Shown here: in pieces, positions 37,448 through 50,306 of the stretch
Layout: the number at the start of each line of letters is the position of its first letter
How positions within the stretch are numbered: the first letter of the stretch is position 1
Source of the DNA: Hepsetus odoe
Lineage: Eukaryota; Chordata; Actinopteri; Characiformes; Hepsetidae
Assembly: GCA_017165825.1 (NCBI GenBank)
Contig: CM029369.1
Span: forward strand, 18,387,154 to 18,451,153
Direction: 5' to 3'
Length of the DNA: 64,000 nucleotides
Program-made: the position numbers and the translations under genes
Notes under the pieces: model-generated
The model's database searches: none
What the model was told of the DNA's origin: nothing
Seen by the model: the letters and a program-made list of their open reading frames with translations, nothing else

Positions 37448-39313
37448 ACCAGTTTGTAATATCATCCACGCCTTACTTCGATGACCTGAGGTAACTGGAC
37501 GTCTCATTTCTCTAGACAGACAGCGTCATATCACGCATGAACACAAGTGCAAACAACTGATTTCTTGAAAAGCCAAAGCACTCAACTCTGCGCCTGAAGG
37601 AGATCCAAATGCTGGGCTTAAAAATTGGCCTCAGCTGAATTTTTCTTTTTGTATTTCTAAATAGCAACATGACTGAGCTCTTTCTGATCAGCTTAGCCAG
37701 ACTGTACAGAGCAGAGGGATAGATAAAGCTAAAGTGAGAATGTACAGAGTTAGTCAGACTTACTAACATAAACCACAGATTTTCCTGGACTGGCAATTTT
37801 GAAACAAAGTCAAGATTTTTTTCTGAATCAGAAATTCAATAAACAGCATGACTTTTGAATCCAAACCCAAATGTAGCCACATGTTTGTTTACCATTGGAA
37901 AATGCCAGCTTCCCTTTACATTACATGAACATTGACATTATTGTACAGAGTTCACAGATGAAACAGTAGAAATAAATTTCTCAGAATAAAATCCAACATT
38001 ATAATGTTTTATGTCATCATTTTCTTTTTTAATGTTACTACATCGGAGATACAAGATGTTGTCACAACAGTGCGGTTACAAAGGTGGTGTCCGAAACTGA
38101 CAAAACCTGATGAGAATAGTCAGGTCTAGCTGGGTTCAGATTAACATTTCCAGCTCTAGTACAGAGGTCTTGCTGAAGTTATTTGTATGCAAGGGCAGAA
38201 CACATAACTGCCTCATTTACCTCATGAAGGACTTCATGATTACCATTAAATTGGAATGAGCAGCATTACAGATAGAGAAATTGTATGCAGTTTTTGGGTC
38301 CCTGTTGTAGTCAAGAGCTTAAAAAGGGGTGGGTTCCAAGGGGCACGGAACAGCTGCAGCTTTGACATTGACAATGGCACCATGGACAGCGGTGCGTGTC
38401 AGAATAAAAGCCAGGGGCATGGACCTCTGATAGAGCAGCACAAAGCACTTGTCTCTTCCACACTGTTCAGCTTTTAGCCGAGGTGTCTAGGTGACAAAGC
38501 GCAGGATCTTAACAAGGCAACAGAGATCAGGGTAGCAAAGAAGGATTCAGTGGGAACGTCAAGCAGAGTATGATACCATGGCTGTCACTGAAGAGTACAG
38601 GGCAGGCAAAGGAGCAGAGGCAAATGCCTGCAAATAGCTTTCTGTCAAGCCTGATAAGAGAGAGAAAAGTTCAAGTCCACCCTGATCTCTATTCTCAGGC
38701 TCGGCAAAAAAAAACCTTAGGTAAAAGGTCAGAAAGTGAAGGTTTGGGCTTCAGTCCTGTTTTTCATACAATGCACCCACAATATCGGTATACAAACAAG
38801 CCCCCTTTGGCAGACTGGCATTTCAGCAGAACAAGAATCTGCTCCATAAAGCACTGAGGCAGACAACACTCTCCAATTAGCTGCTATCTCAAGGACAACA
38901 CACGGAATGCTGTTCTAATTAACTCGAGCAGGCACAAAACAAACACTGAGCCCTAGGAGGCAAGATGGTTTAATTGATGGGCAAATTGATTAATGTTGGT
39001 GTCAAAAGCGAGGCCAGTCACTATAAAAACACAGTTCAAATCCATATAATATGCAGGGAGAATGTCTATACAGAGCTCTGGAATAAGCTTAAAAAGACTA
39101 AAACTAAATGAAACAGTTTTTATTTTATTTAACAGTATATGCAACAGTGTTGCCATAATTGCCGAACAAAAACTTTACTCAAGAAGTTAGTCTTTACACA
39201 TAGAGCATCATTTATACCTTTGGTTTATTACCAAATTATGCATTAATTAGAGTGTGTGAGCAACTAACACAAAATGTGAGATTTGTCAGCTAAAATTTAA
39301 TAATTTTACTCAC
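37448..39313. other. Intron downstream of the candidate exon at 39.3-39.4 kb; nothing recognised
   Basis: Between LINE copy 2 and the donor GTGAGT at 39,313. It has no repeat family that I know and no domain-bearing frame. Confidence 0.55.
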
Positions 39314-39437
39314 CTACTGTCAGGTGTTTCTGAACATTCTCAGGCAACATGAGCTCACTAACCAAATCATTTGTCATCTCTATTGTTGCCATGGCAACAA
39401 CCAAGCTGTCAGATCTGCTAGCCTGAGGAACTAGTAC
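39314..39437 (-). other. sema5b: Candidate 5' untranslated exon of sema5b, with an upstream ORF
   Basis: A 124-bp segment bounded by an excellent acceptor (a run of T/C ending CATTCAG/G) and an excellent donor (GTAG/GTGAGT), on the strand of sema5b and upstream of its signal-peptide exon. One frame is open throughout, but when spliced to the exon at 22,049 it meets TAG at 22,041-22,039, 43 nt before the semaphorin start. The ATG at 39,392-39,390 sits in GCCATGG and opens a 29-codon upstream ORF (MATIEMTNDLVSELM...) across the splice. Alternative: an internal coding exon of an unrelated minus-strand gene. Transcription was not tested here; the call rests on splice signals, strand and position. 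Confidence 0.5.
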
Positions 39438-40549
39438 CTGAATGAAAAAAGAAAAAAATCTGCTCTATATGAGAACTTCAGCTTTTCTAAAAGTGGTGAT
39501 GAAACCAAGGTGCACCTATTGCTTTTACAAAGTGGAAAGCAGGGTTGCCAATATCACTATTTGCTTGGTTTGTGAGGGTAGAATAGAGGGTGGCAGGTGT
39601 ATATATTTATAGTTTAATGCAGATACAGGTATAAATAATTTACCACAGTATTTGGGTTATAACAAATGTCTGTTATATAACAATTTATGTTGTTTGTTGC
39701 ATTGCATTCAGTATGTAATAGTTCTTAATGCTGAACTACAATATTCATGTGTCTAATCTGCAGCTGCTACAAAACATTCTTGTGCACCACTGCTAGCACT
39801 GCAAATCCCAAACTTACAGGATAGAACAGAAAGGTTTCTGCATTTGGTGTAATACATGCAGCTTTTTTCCTCATGGTAACATTCATTCAAGTATTATTAT
39901 AGTTCCATAATTACTTTTTAAAGATAGAGTTTCACAGACAAACTCACACCAAAAGATCATTTCAGACATCTTTGTGACTAAATACTAGAAGGGCAGACAG
40001 GAAGTGAGATGGAGTAGTGTGGCAGGCAGGCACCCTGGTGTCTGTTATTAGTGCCATACAGCCGTGACTCTGATACCATCAGTGCGGGGTACACAGAGGT
40101 CACACACCTACCAAGTAAGCAAGCAGCTAGGCTGAATCCAATCAGAAATGCTGTCATGTGAACACACACATACACACTCACACAGCATTGTTGCTCTTCT
40201 TGGATAGCAGGAAACTAGAAAACCAAAGCTCTAGCACAGGAAAGATTTAAGCCATCACAATTGCAATGTCCTTGCAGCCAGCAAGCTCAAATCCCTGCAG
40301 GAATTTTGGGGGTTGCACCCTTGAATTTTTAGGCTAAATAGCCTCAGGCTCCAAACTGCATATATGAATACAGAATGTGCTCTCTCTGCAGGTCATCTCA
40401 GGAGAGAGTGACCTACAGGCTAATAGATGTGACAAACTCTATAAAGAGATGCTGCAGTGTAGATCCCAGGGCCATGCATCTCTAGAATGCTTCCGTTTGT
40501 CCACCAAATCTTTCACTCAACAGAGGAGAAAGAAAACACACATTCAGTT

Positions 40550-40551
<2 letters not shown>

Positions 40552-40607
<56 letters not shown>
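40552..40607 (+). repeat. (GA)n microsatellite
   Basis: 56 bases of uninterrupted AG repeat. It creates an apparent Arg-Glu-repeat reading frame that is not a gene. Confidence 0.97.
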
Positions 40608-40610
<3 letters not shown>

Positions 40611-43600
40611 ATTCTTTTGAAGTCTAACTGACAATAGTTGGATGGTCTTTTATTCTGTTCCAGCTTCTCTGAGAGATTTCTGCAGCTGCCTGCCTAAGGG
40701 GGGACCTAGAGAGGGGTGTGAAAACACTGTCACATTTCCTTCATCACTCACGAAAAATATAATTCATATGAACAAATTCACCACAGCATTGCTGCCAGCG
40801 TTTAAACAGATAAACAGCGTTAAAGGAATTCAGTAAAGGTGTTTGTCAGTCTGAACATGGTCCTGTGGATGGCCACAGGCTTTCATTGAAGGCATCTTAA
40901 TATCTTCTCTAGGAGAGTGGATTATTTTTGTCTTCACTTATAAAAGACAAACACAACCTTTTTTTTTAGACCCTGTGGGTTGTTCTTGTAGTGGAGCTCT
41001 TTCATTAAAAAGGGTGGGAATATCCAAATGATTACCTGTTGAGTTAATGGACATTATCACTAAAGACTAGAGACTGCAGTGCCATTCTGTGCCACTTCTC
41101 ATTTCTTCGTTTCTAGTACTTTAATCAAGGGTACAAGGCTTGATATTGTAACCCATATATCATTGCCATTCAATGTTATTCCTTTGGTCTATCATGACAG
41201 GATCTAAACTAGTGTCTCACTATGAGAAATATATCAGCTCCACACTAGAGTTCTCTCTCTCTCACTCTCAAATATTCTTAAAAGAACAAATCCTTTCACT
41301 GAGGAAAAACGCTCCTTTAACAATATATCTAGATCTTATTTTTAAGTCATGTCTTACTTTATGCAAAAAAGTAATGGGTTTAAACTTTAAAAACTTTTAA
41401 AAAGCAGGGCCACATTCTGCATATGTAATATTTTCTTTTTGTCTTAAGCATTCAGAGCAAATTTTTTTGAAAAACCTAAAACATTGTTCTTAGAGATTTT
41501 CTTGCAATGTGTTCTGTATTTAATCGGTATTAAAAAATGGGTACTTGCCACAGAAAGTTGGACTGGCAAAAGAACTGGTAAAACACTTTAAGCCAGCTTT
41601 AATGAGCAAATGGCACAGAGTTGACACAGCTTGTTTGTGCTGGTCAAAGGGGATGTGTGCTGTGACCACTCCAGCAGAGTCTAGAACTCCTCTGTTATGG
41701 GCTTTTCAGACAAATCATAGCTTAAATAGCCAACCATCTCAGCAGCTACTAGACAAGGCACGTTTGTTGAGGGGAGATGCATGTTGTGAGGAACAAGCTG
41801 AAATAGCCTGTATCTCAAAGTTGCACACATCCGTCTCCAGACCAAGAACAGCAAAAACATCCAAGTGTTTGTACATGCTGAATGAAACAAAGCTAAAGGA
41901 ATGAGAGAAAGACTTCACTGTGTGGAGCTGTGCGTAGAGTGACACGGCTTGGGCAGAATAATTAGCTGCAGTGAGCTAATGGATACTATGATACAGGGTG
42001 ACCATTCAAACTCAGCATTCTCCTGTTCTCTACACAGCTGCAGTTACTGGAGCAACTAAGCATGGGAAGTGAAACCAATCAACTATTATGTTCTCTACAA
42101 ACCACTGTGCAGATGCCAAAACTGCCCAATTTCCTAATAGAGTTGTGAGGAAAAACCTGGAAAATAATGAAGATCCACACCACTGAACATGAGATGGCAG
42201 TTCATACAAGAAGGTCTTCTGCACGCAACCAGTGAGGACTCATGATTGTCATAAGCAACTAAACACTTATACCTTTTAATAATTTTGTCTAATTTTTCTA
42301 CCAAGGTTGGTAACTACCCCAATTTTTGGATGCTATTAATGTGCTAGGATAAGGGCTGAAATGGGCTTCAACTAACTTACCTGAAACCAGCCGCAATGTA
42401 ATTGGAAAGTTGAATGGCACAGTGGTCAGTGCTGAATGATGGACAGAGAGAAAAAAATCCAAAAGAGGCTAAGGGGAAGAGGGGAAGGCAACAATCCTCC
42501 CTTGTGCCAAAAAGTGTTTCTTCAAACACTTGAAAAATAGCCTCTTTTTATGTATTGTTACTCAAAAAACTCTCTTGCCGAACACAGGAGCCCCTCGACA
42601 GCTGTGGGTGCTTTCACATATAAATGTTTTTCACTCAACTGCAGTGAATTGAATTTCCATCACTAACTGCAGTCAATAAAAAGTCACTGCATTTGGGCTG
42701 GTTGGCACTTGAATAGGCCTCAGATAAAGCTGTGGGCTGTTTAATTAAGAGTAGATGCATGTGGCCGTAAGCAACGACATCAAAATAGGGGTTTAAGCAA
42801 AAATACTAAACTTTCAGAAACAATTAAGATTTTCCAGTAATCACTGAGGTAAGTCTGCACTCTGAAGGAGGATGTTGGTGTTTATTCTTGAGATGAGCAG
42901 GTATTTGCTGTTTGTCAGGGCGTGTTGATCTGTTATAAGCAGTAAAAGGTATTGTTTGGGAGGGGTTACAGCATAGCCTGCAAGGCAAGCTGCACTTATT
43001 GAATCTGGCCGGAGAGCATTCATCACTCAGCAGCATTGTGCAGCCAGGAGACACGACACAAAACTTTAATAAAACTCACCCGTGGACGTCAAAGGAGCAG
43101 CCGGGCAGACTCAGCGACCCAAAATGAGTCTTTCCAAAAGGAATTAATTTGTTGGTAGTGAATGCTAAAAGAGGAAAATCCATTGCACAGTCACTTTCAG
43201 TATTTCCAATTAAATGGACAGATATGGCAATAATGGAAGTACAAAGATTAAACATCAGGGAAAGGAGGCATACAGGTTTAACTCTGTTATTAGCCACATC
43301 CCTCGATGTCACTTTGGTGTGCTCAAATCCTCTTATTCTTCAAACTAAATCATTTATGGGCACAATGGCAAGTTCAGCCATTCACATGATTTTTAAAAAG
43401 CCAGGTAACTACAAACTATTCATTTAAAATATATTAACACATCCATCAATCCGCATTACCATTCTGGGCAGTGCGCTGCGACAATCACAGGGGAGAGATG
43501 ACATAATGGCCAGCTCACACTGAATAATTCACGTTTCAGTGTAAACAGTGCATGGCACGCATCAGATAAAACAAGTTGCAACAATGTTGAACTTCAAAGC

Positions 43601-44587
43601 AATGAATTACAGTGTGTCAGTGTGGACTGTGGCTTCTGTAGTGTTTTACTGTGTGAAAGTGTGTAATGATGGGTTGCTACTGTTACACCATTCTGATGTA
43701 ATGGAATAGTGTCCTCCCCCAAACTATAATTAGTGATGCAGCAATATATTTAGCAGAGGCTACAATTTTATATTTACATAAAGCATATATGGATGCATAA
43801 AATGGGTTTTTTTTTAATGATAAAGTTGTTTTCATTTTAAAATAAGAATCATAAGCCATAAGAATCGATCTGTCATCAGTTTTGAGTGAAGAGGCATGGA
43901 CGCCACAAAATCAGGAGTGCTGTTGTACCATGCAAGACATTAGCAGCACATCATTTCCTGTCCTGCAAGTTGTGTGGAAGAGGCCACAGTCATTAGTGAA
44001 AACTGTTCACTGAAGGGGTGTACATGACCATCAGGTAGTGATCGTAGGTACATGTGCAACTCACAGGAGCTTTCAAAAAGAATTCAACAAAAAATGTTTT
44101 TGCTCTTACTTTACTACTACAAAACTTAACACAGCACTGCTAACAGAACGAGGAGCAATATCAGCCCCGATGCAGTTTTCCTGGTTGATTCTTTACATTC
44201 TTTTCTTTCTTCCAGGAGACTGACCCTCTTCAGAGTTTGGTGGCCCAGCAGGAATGGCTGTGACTGGTCCTCATCTTCTGCTACCTCCCCTCCCATCCCT
44301 CCATCCATCAGAAGCAGCTCAGCGTCTGAGGTCCACACCAGGTGCTTTGAGCACACACTCTGTCTCAGAACGCCTTCATGCTTTCATTCCTCTCTTAGAA
44401 GCCTACCTACAAACTCTCTAACTCACACACCCCCACACACACACCTTCCATCTCTCCAATGAGGCAGTTCATTGATCTGTGGCTGTACGCTCAGTGCACA
44501 TGCACAGAGCAGCAATGCCCACACTCACACAGTGGTCTATCCTGTAGAGCTTCATGGTATTTGAATTCTCACTCACTCACTCTCGCT

Positions 44588-44649
44588 CACACACACACAC
44601 ACACACACATACACACACACACACACATACACATACTCACACACATACA
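44588..44649. repeat. (CA)n microsatellite
   Basis: About 60 bases of CA with ATAC interruptions, preceded by CACTCACTCTCGCTCA. Confidence 0.95.
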
Positions 44650-46870
44650 ATTCAACTACTGAGAGACTTGTATGAGCAGCCCTGGCATGAAATCTGGGTC
44701 TCTATTTGTTTTTTATATGAATAAGATCATTTGGCCGCTAACACTTGCTGTTGCACACCTCTAAACTCTCCTCTCTTGCTTGAGGTAATGCAATGAGAAT
44801 GCATTAATTATTTGCTGGACTCAAACTAGTCATTCAAAGAATCACTTTCATCACCCCGACTAAACAGACTACATGAATCCCTGCAGGGGTTTAAGCTCTC
44901 GTCAAGATGTGTTCCGTTTATTTATGATGATGCTATTTTTCAAAACTTTACTGCCACACTGATCCAACCTGGTGGGTATCAGTGCTATCAATCCTTTACC
45001 TGTAACAAATCACCGAGCTCCTGAGACAAGCATATACCCACTGGACTTTAGAATCTGACTAAAATGACAGAACATCACAGTGCATCTTCACACTTACAGT
45101 GAAAAGACAGAGAGATGCTACAGACATCAAGGCTTTCAATTTGCTCTGCTACAAACTGCCACAATACTAATATTAAAATGCTTAAATGCTTGCCATATAA
45201 CTAGAGTGGTGGAAGGTTCTGAATCTCAGTGCTCTTAGGGCAACAGGCAGAAAGATCAGACCACAGAAAGATCGCCAGTACCCCCAAGATCACAACATGG
45301 GTGAGAACTAACAACATATTACAAATCATATATGAAGAAAAAAAAAAGTGTGCATGTATAATATTTTTCTATCTGGGCTGCAGAAGAGCCATGAGCTATA
45401 AGGAAAAGGTTTCACTAAATCATTAAATATAATTTTGTAATCTGGCTGAAATCTGTCACATGATATGTGATCTATTATTCTTTTTTCAAATTTTATAGTC
45501 TTGTTTATATTACATATAATTATATATTTTTTTTTTTCAAATGTGTGACCTTGTATTGAATGAATTCTGTTCGTATCCTTGCTCAATATGTATTATTATA
45601 TTACAAACCTCTGTCCAGAAAAGGCTTTTCATGATACCAGAAAATTAATATTGATACCATGTGTAATATCACAATGCTCAATCAAATGATACAACTGATA
45701 ATGTTACTCTTTTTTTTTTTTTTTTACTGAAAAACACTAATGTGTGAAAAAAACATATTTAATGGACTGCAGTTGATGAACTGAAAAAGATTTGAGCACT
45801 CTCGATATTTTGTGTAACTCCAATTCAGGGTTTTATATTGGTATTAATTTCAAGGTGTTTTCCTATTGAGAAAAAGATTTCTCTGAACTGAACTTATTGT
45901 AAAAAGCCTTGCAAATGTGGGATGTCAGTTCATCCTTCCATCTGTTTGAAAAACAGTAATTCAATTATTTTAAAATTTAGATTGTGCCACATCTACATAT
46001 TCAAAAGATTATTTCATAAATATATTAATGTTTTGTTTTCACCACAATATGACACCTCAATTATCACCAAATCAATACAATATTTATTTATTTATTTACA
46101 TTTCACTGATCCAGCAACTACTACTTTGATTTATTAAAGCAATTCATTAAAGATGAACATAGCTTATCAGACTTAAACTATCTCTCTAATAGCCCACAGG
46201 CACAACAACACAATGTGGGTGTGTGTGATTGAATTTCTTTTTTCTTTTTTCCAGCATTTTCTGCTGATATCAGGTTTTGGCCGTTGGTATCAGGTTCACA
46301 ATAAATGTGCATCTGTTTAGCTTCCTAGTTTCAGCTCAGCTTCTTATGGACTCCTGACACCACAATTTGAGGGCTGGCCTCATCCATGATGCTTTGGCAG
46401 CTGATACAACTGGCCAGAGTTTAGAGGCTAACGACTCACCACTGACACCTTAAAACAATCCCTTTGCTTAGTTTTCACCCTAAAATGCCTGGCTTTTGTT
46501 GTTAGAAGGCCAAACGGTGCTTCAGCTGAATAGGACTTCTGTCAGCAGAGTCAGGATTTACTCTCTGCTCCGAAGCATGATGTATGGCATTTTTGTGCAT
46601 GCATGATTGCTACGAGGCAGTTCGATCCGAAAATCCACACAGACACATTGTTATAGGCTTTCTGGACTGCAGCCAATCAAATGGAAAGAGTCAAATAAAA
46701 AGAGGAATAACATAGATAATAAAGGGAGAATATTTAAGTGTAGGTCAAAGCACATCGTATGGGTCTGTGGTTAACCAGAGGGGTGTTTAGTTACTTTTAA
46801 TGTGTGCAGCATTAGATTTTTAGCAGCTTTTTAGCAGCTAACATTTCTTTCTCTCTACCCATCTCATTTT

Positions 46871-46985
46871 CTTTCTCTCTCTCTCTTTCTCTCACACACG
46901 CACACACACACGCACATACACACACACACACACACTCACACATATACACACGTGCGCACACACGCGCGCGCGCACACACACACAC
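46871..46985. repeat. Compound (CT)n-(CA)n-(CG)n tract
   Basis: CTTTCTCTCT-rich start, a long imperfect CA run, then CGTGCGCACACACGCGCGCG about 46,951-46,970, and CA again. The strictly alternating pyrimidine-purine CG/CA core is the kind of sequence that adopts left-handed Z-DNA. Confidence 0.95.
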
Positions 46986-49900
46986 GACTGCCAATTGATT
47001 ATTGCTGTCCATGTATTGGACAATTCAGAGTCCTCAGATGTGTGATGCAATCTTACCAGAAAATAACCGTGGAGATTTCAACTTTGCCAAAGCAGCTTCA
47101 AATGAAACAGAAAAAAAAGTGAGTTTGCTCATTATAGTTGATGCATTGAAACAGATAATGGCTTCAGAAGCCATTATTGGCATTATAGGCATTATAGACC
47201 TTTTTTTTTTTTTTACAGTTGGGAACAAAGAGAATACTAATTGTATTGGATACAAAATCATTGCTGCCATTGCAGCCTGCTTGAAAGCGCTCCATAATAA
47301 AACACATTTCAGATTAATTAGGAGGAGAAAAAAAACTCAAACATCTGCTTTCCTTTTTAATTGCTGCATGGTTCCTCAAAAAGGCTACTTGTTAAAAATG
47401 TCCTGAAGCATAACCTGGGCGATTTTAAATTAAATGACAACATGTTACAGATATGCTTGAAATAAATGATTTACTGAAAACACGGGCTTTCTAAGATGCG
47501 ATGGTGCTTTTCCAGCAAGGCTGCCACCGTCCTAAAAACATAGGACGGTCAAAATTAACAAAGGGAAGACTTTCTCAGAGCACGGATAGGGAGGGTGAAC
47601 GGCTTTTCTAATTAAGCTTTTATCCTCACAGTATCTGTCCATGCAGCTCTTTACAGCCATCATGATGTTTATATCCAGATCTGGGGGCTGAAGACTCTGA
47701 CCTTGTAGGCTGATGTTTTGTGTCCACAAGTAGTGCATTAGAAGCACAGATAAAGAGGTTCTATCTGGTCAAATGGTTTCAAGTCTCGATTTCTGGGAAA
47801 TCTATTTCAGCCTTACTACTTGATTCTTGTAGTGTGTAATAATAACTGAGGTGTGAAGAAATCTAATAATGTGAAACAAAGAAAGCTTCCTCTACATCAA
47901 ATACTGATATTACTGACAAATATGTCATTGACAAACCTCCCATATTGAGTTTTTAATATGAAATCACCAAGCATGAAAATGTATGTTTAAATAACTGTTG
48001 GTCCTTGGTGGCACAGATATAACAGTAGGGGTAACATTTCATTACAGCATTAAAAAAAAAAAAAAAAATCTAAAACTTCAGTCTCTTTTCCTGGTCTCTG
48101 AACTGCCACCTTTAATGGAAATTATAAAACAAATTAAATCCTGGACATGTGGGAACATGCAGTCTGATAAAAGTGAAAAGAGAAGAGGGGAGGGTTTATG
48201 CTATGAACACCCACCATCAAATGACAGAACTTTTTATATTTACCACATGACATATCAAAAAATGTTAAAAACTCAAATATATGTGTAGACTTACAGCTCT
48301 AGACAAAAGAGAACAAAAACAAGTAGAAGTATTAACACTGTGAAATTCAGTGATCATAACAATATCAGTGCTTGTCAACCGCTATACTAATATTAGAAGA
48401 GCAGTACTTGGTGCCAGTGTTGTAAAAAGCTATCAGTGTTGACCTTCAAAAATATTATCAGCAAAGCATGATCCAAATCCCTTGTGCAGCTGAGAAATAA
48501 GGATTTCAGCCTTTTTAAGTCCCGAACAAGCATTGCATTCGACCCCTTCAGAACTGCTGGACATGCTTATGCATGCTTCCTCCAGGAGCAGGGATTGAGC
48601 TTACACTCAGATCCCATCTGTGAATCTTTCAAGACTTCTCCCTTTACTATTTATGCTCCTCACTTCACAGGAATAGCTACACCTTATAGTACCTGCAGCC
48701 ATGCATCAAAAACCTCTACCAAATAAAAAATAGGTTTGACTGGAGATTTCGCTTCAAACCCCTTATGTCATTTTGCTAATGACACTTTATTCACCATGGT
48801 CTGCTCGCACCTCGTTCATTAAAAATATGCATCAATGAGTTCGGGTGACCTTCTGGTTAGAAAGAGGCTTAAAATAATTTGCAAACACATTGTGTTTTGC
48901 TTGCATATCTATGAGGGTATGAGTGAATGAATGCTGGCCCTATTCTTCAGAGCCATTGTGGTGAGAGGAATACATCACAAAGTGGACTGTCGATGAATGA
49001 TTCACTCATTTAAATTCTAGATTTACCTCTTATTTGATGTGAAGAGCTCTAAAACCCTAGATCTTTAGTGGCATCTTCATTAGGTTGTCAAAACATAGAT
49101 GGCACCCTTTGTTTCCTGCTGCTCCCTAATTTTCTTTAAAAGAGAGAACACAGACCTTTGGCTGCTCTCCAAAGCCAGCTGTACTGTGTACAGGAGCGTC
49201 CAGAGCTATAATTAGGTAAAGGACTGACTGGTTCCTCTAATCCCTCCTGAATGATTAAACAGCAACACAGGATTATGGCAGTAATTGATGGTTAGATTTG
49301 TTTTGCATTTCCCACAATTTCTGAGAGAGATCCTTGGACTTCTTGCAAAACATCTGTGTTTATTAACTGGCCAGAACCTTTAGTTTCATGTACAAATGTT
49401 TTGGGTTTTTCTTTCCTCTTCACAAGTTTGAAGAGCTGAAGGACATAATCTATATTAACCAATTTTACCTGACTCCATAACGCTTAGCTATGCTGTTAAT
49501 GAACTTTTCTAGCGGTGCTCTATATTACAGATATGACTCTTCCTTACAGTAAAAAAAAATTTGCATTTTAGATGCTTGGTTGTAAAAACACTTTCAGAAA
49601 GCCTGTAGCAAAAATCTCTTAGCTCTATTCTAGACATATCCTGGGATCGTTCTCAGAGGAAAGACTGAACAATATTTCCTGACAGAGAACTCGACCTCAG
49701 CCTTTGTGTCCCAGAACTGAATAACTACCCCGAGTTTCTCGGGTCCTCCTCTCTCCCCAGCACACCCCCACAGCACCAAATCACTCTGGCCTGTCTCCGC
49801 CACATTCCTTCTTCAACATGTTTCTTCTGATAAATCACAGCAAAGATTTCACTATTTTTCTCTGCATACAGAGAGAGACACCTACATAAATATGCCCATA

Positions 49901-50224
49901 AATATTGTCACCAAAGGGACTCTTTATTTTGGTGTTAACAACACAAACATCGCTGGGGCTTGCTGCACTAATTTAAGCTTGAAGTAATAATGTGCTCTAC
50001 TGGATAGGAGCAAAATGATCTTATCTAGGGTTGGATAGTCATCTTCAAACAATGAAATCTGCCAACTCAATTAATAGAGGGACCTGAGGGAAGTCAGTTG
50101 GGAAGTGAGTAAGCCACACAAGTGCAGACACACACACATATATTGTGAAGGAGTGAAACGGAAAGAGGCAGAGAAAGAGTGAAAAAGGTATTGCTAAGAA
50201 ACAGGGAGAATTAAAGAGCTAAAG

Positions 50225-50306
50225 GGGAGGGACAGAAAAACAGAGCGAGAGAGAGCGAGACAGAGAGGGAGAGAAAGAGAGAGCGAGAGAGAGAGAGGGA
50301 AAGAGA
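50225..50306 (+). repeat. Imperfect GA-rich purine tract
   Basis: GGAGGGACAGAAAAACAGAG then GAGAGAGCGAGACAGAGAGG and similar; almost all purine with scattered C. Confidence 0.9.

Noticed and set aside
40377..40631. Plus-strand reading frame with a long Arg-Glu repeat
   Set aside because: It is the translation of a GA microsatellite; there is no domain or splice context.
42405..42445. Another SINE head (GGCACAGTGGTCAGTGCTGA)
   Set aside because: Only about 20 bases resemble a SINE A box; no B box or body follows.
44200..44262. Plus-strand exon after a strong acceptor (TTCTTTCTTCCAG)
   Set aside because: The open frame lasts 15 codons before a stop, and no partner exon or family motif was found.
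46812..47012. Minus-strand Cys-Val-rich frame
   Set aside because: Produced by the CA/CG tract; low-complexity artefact.
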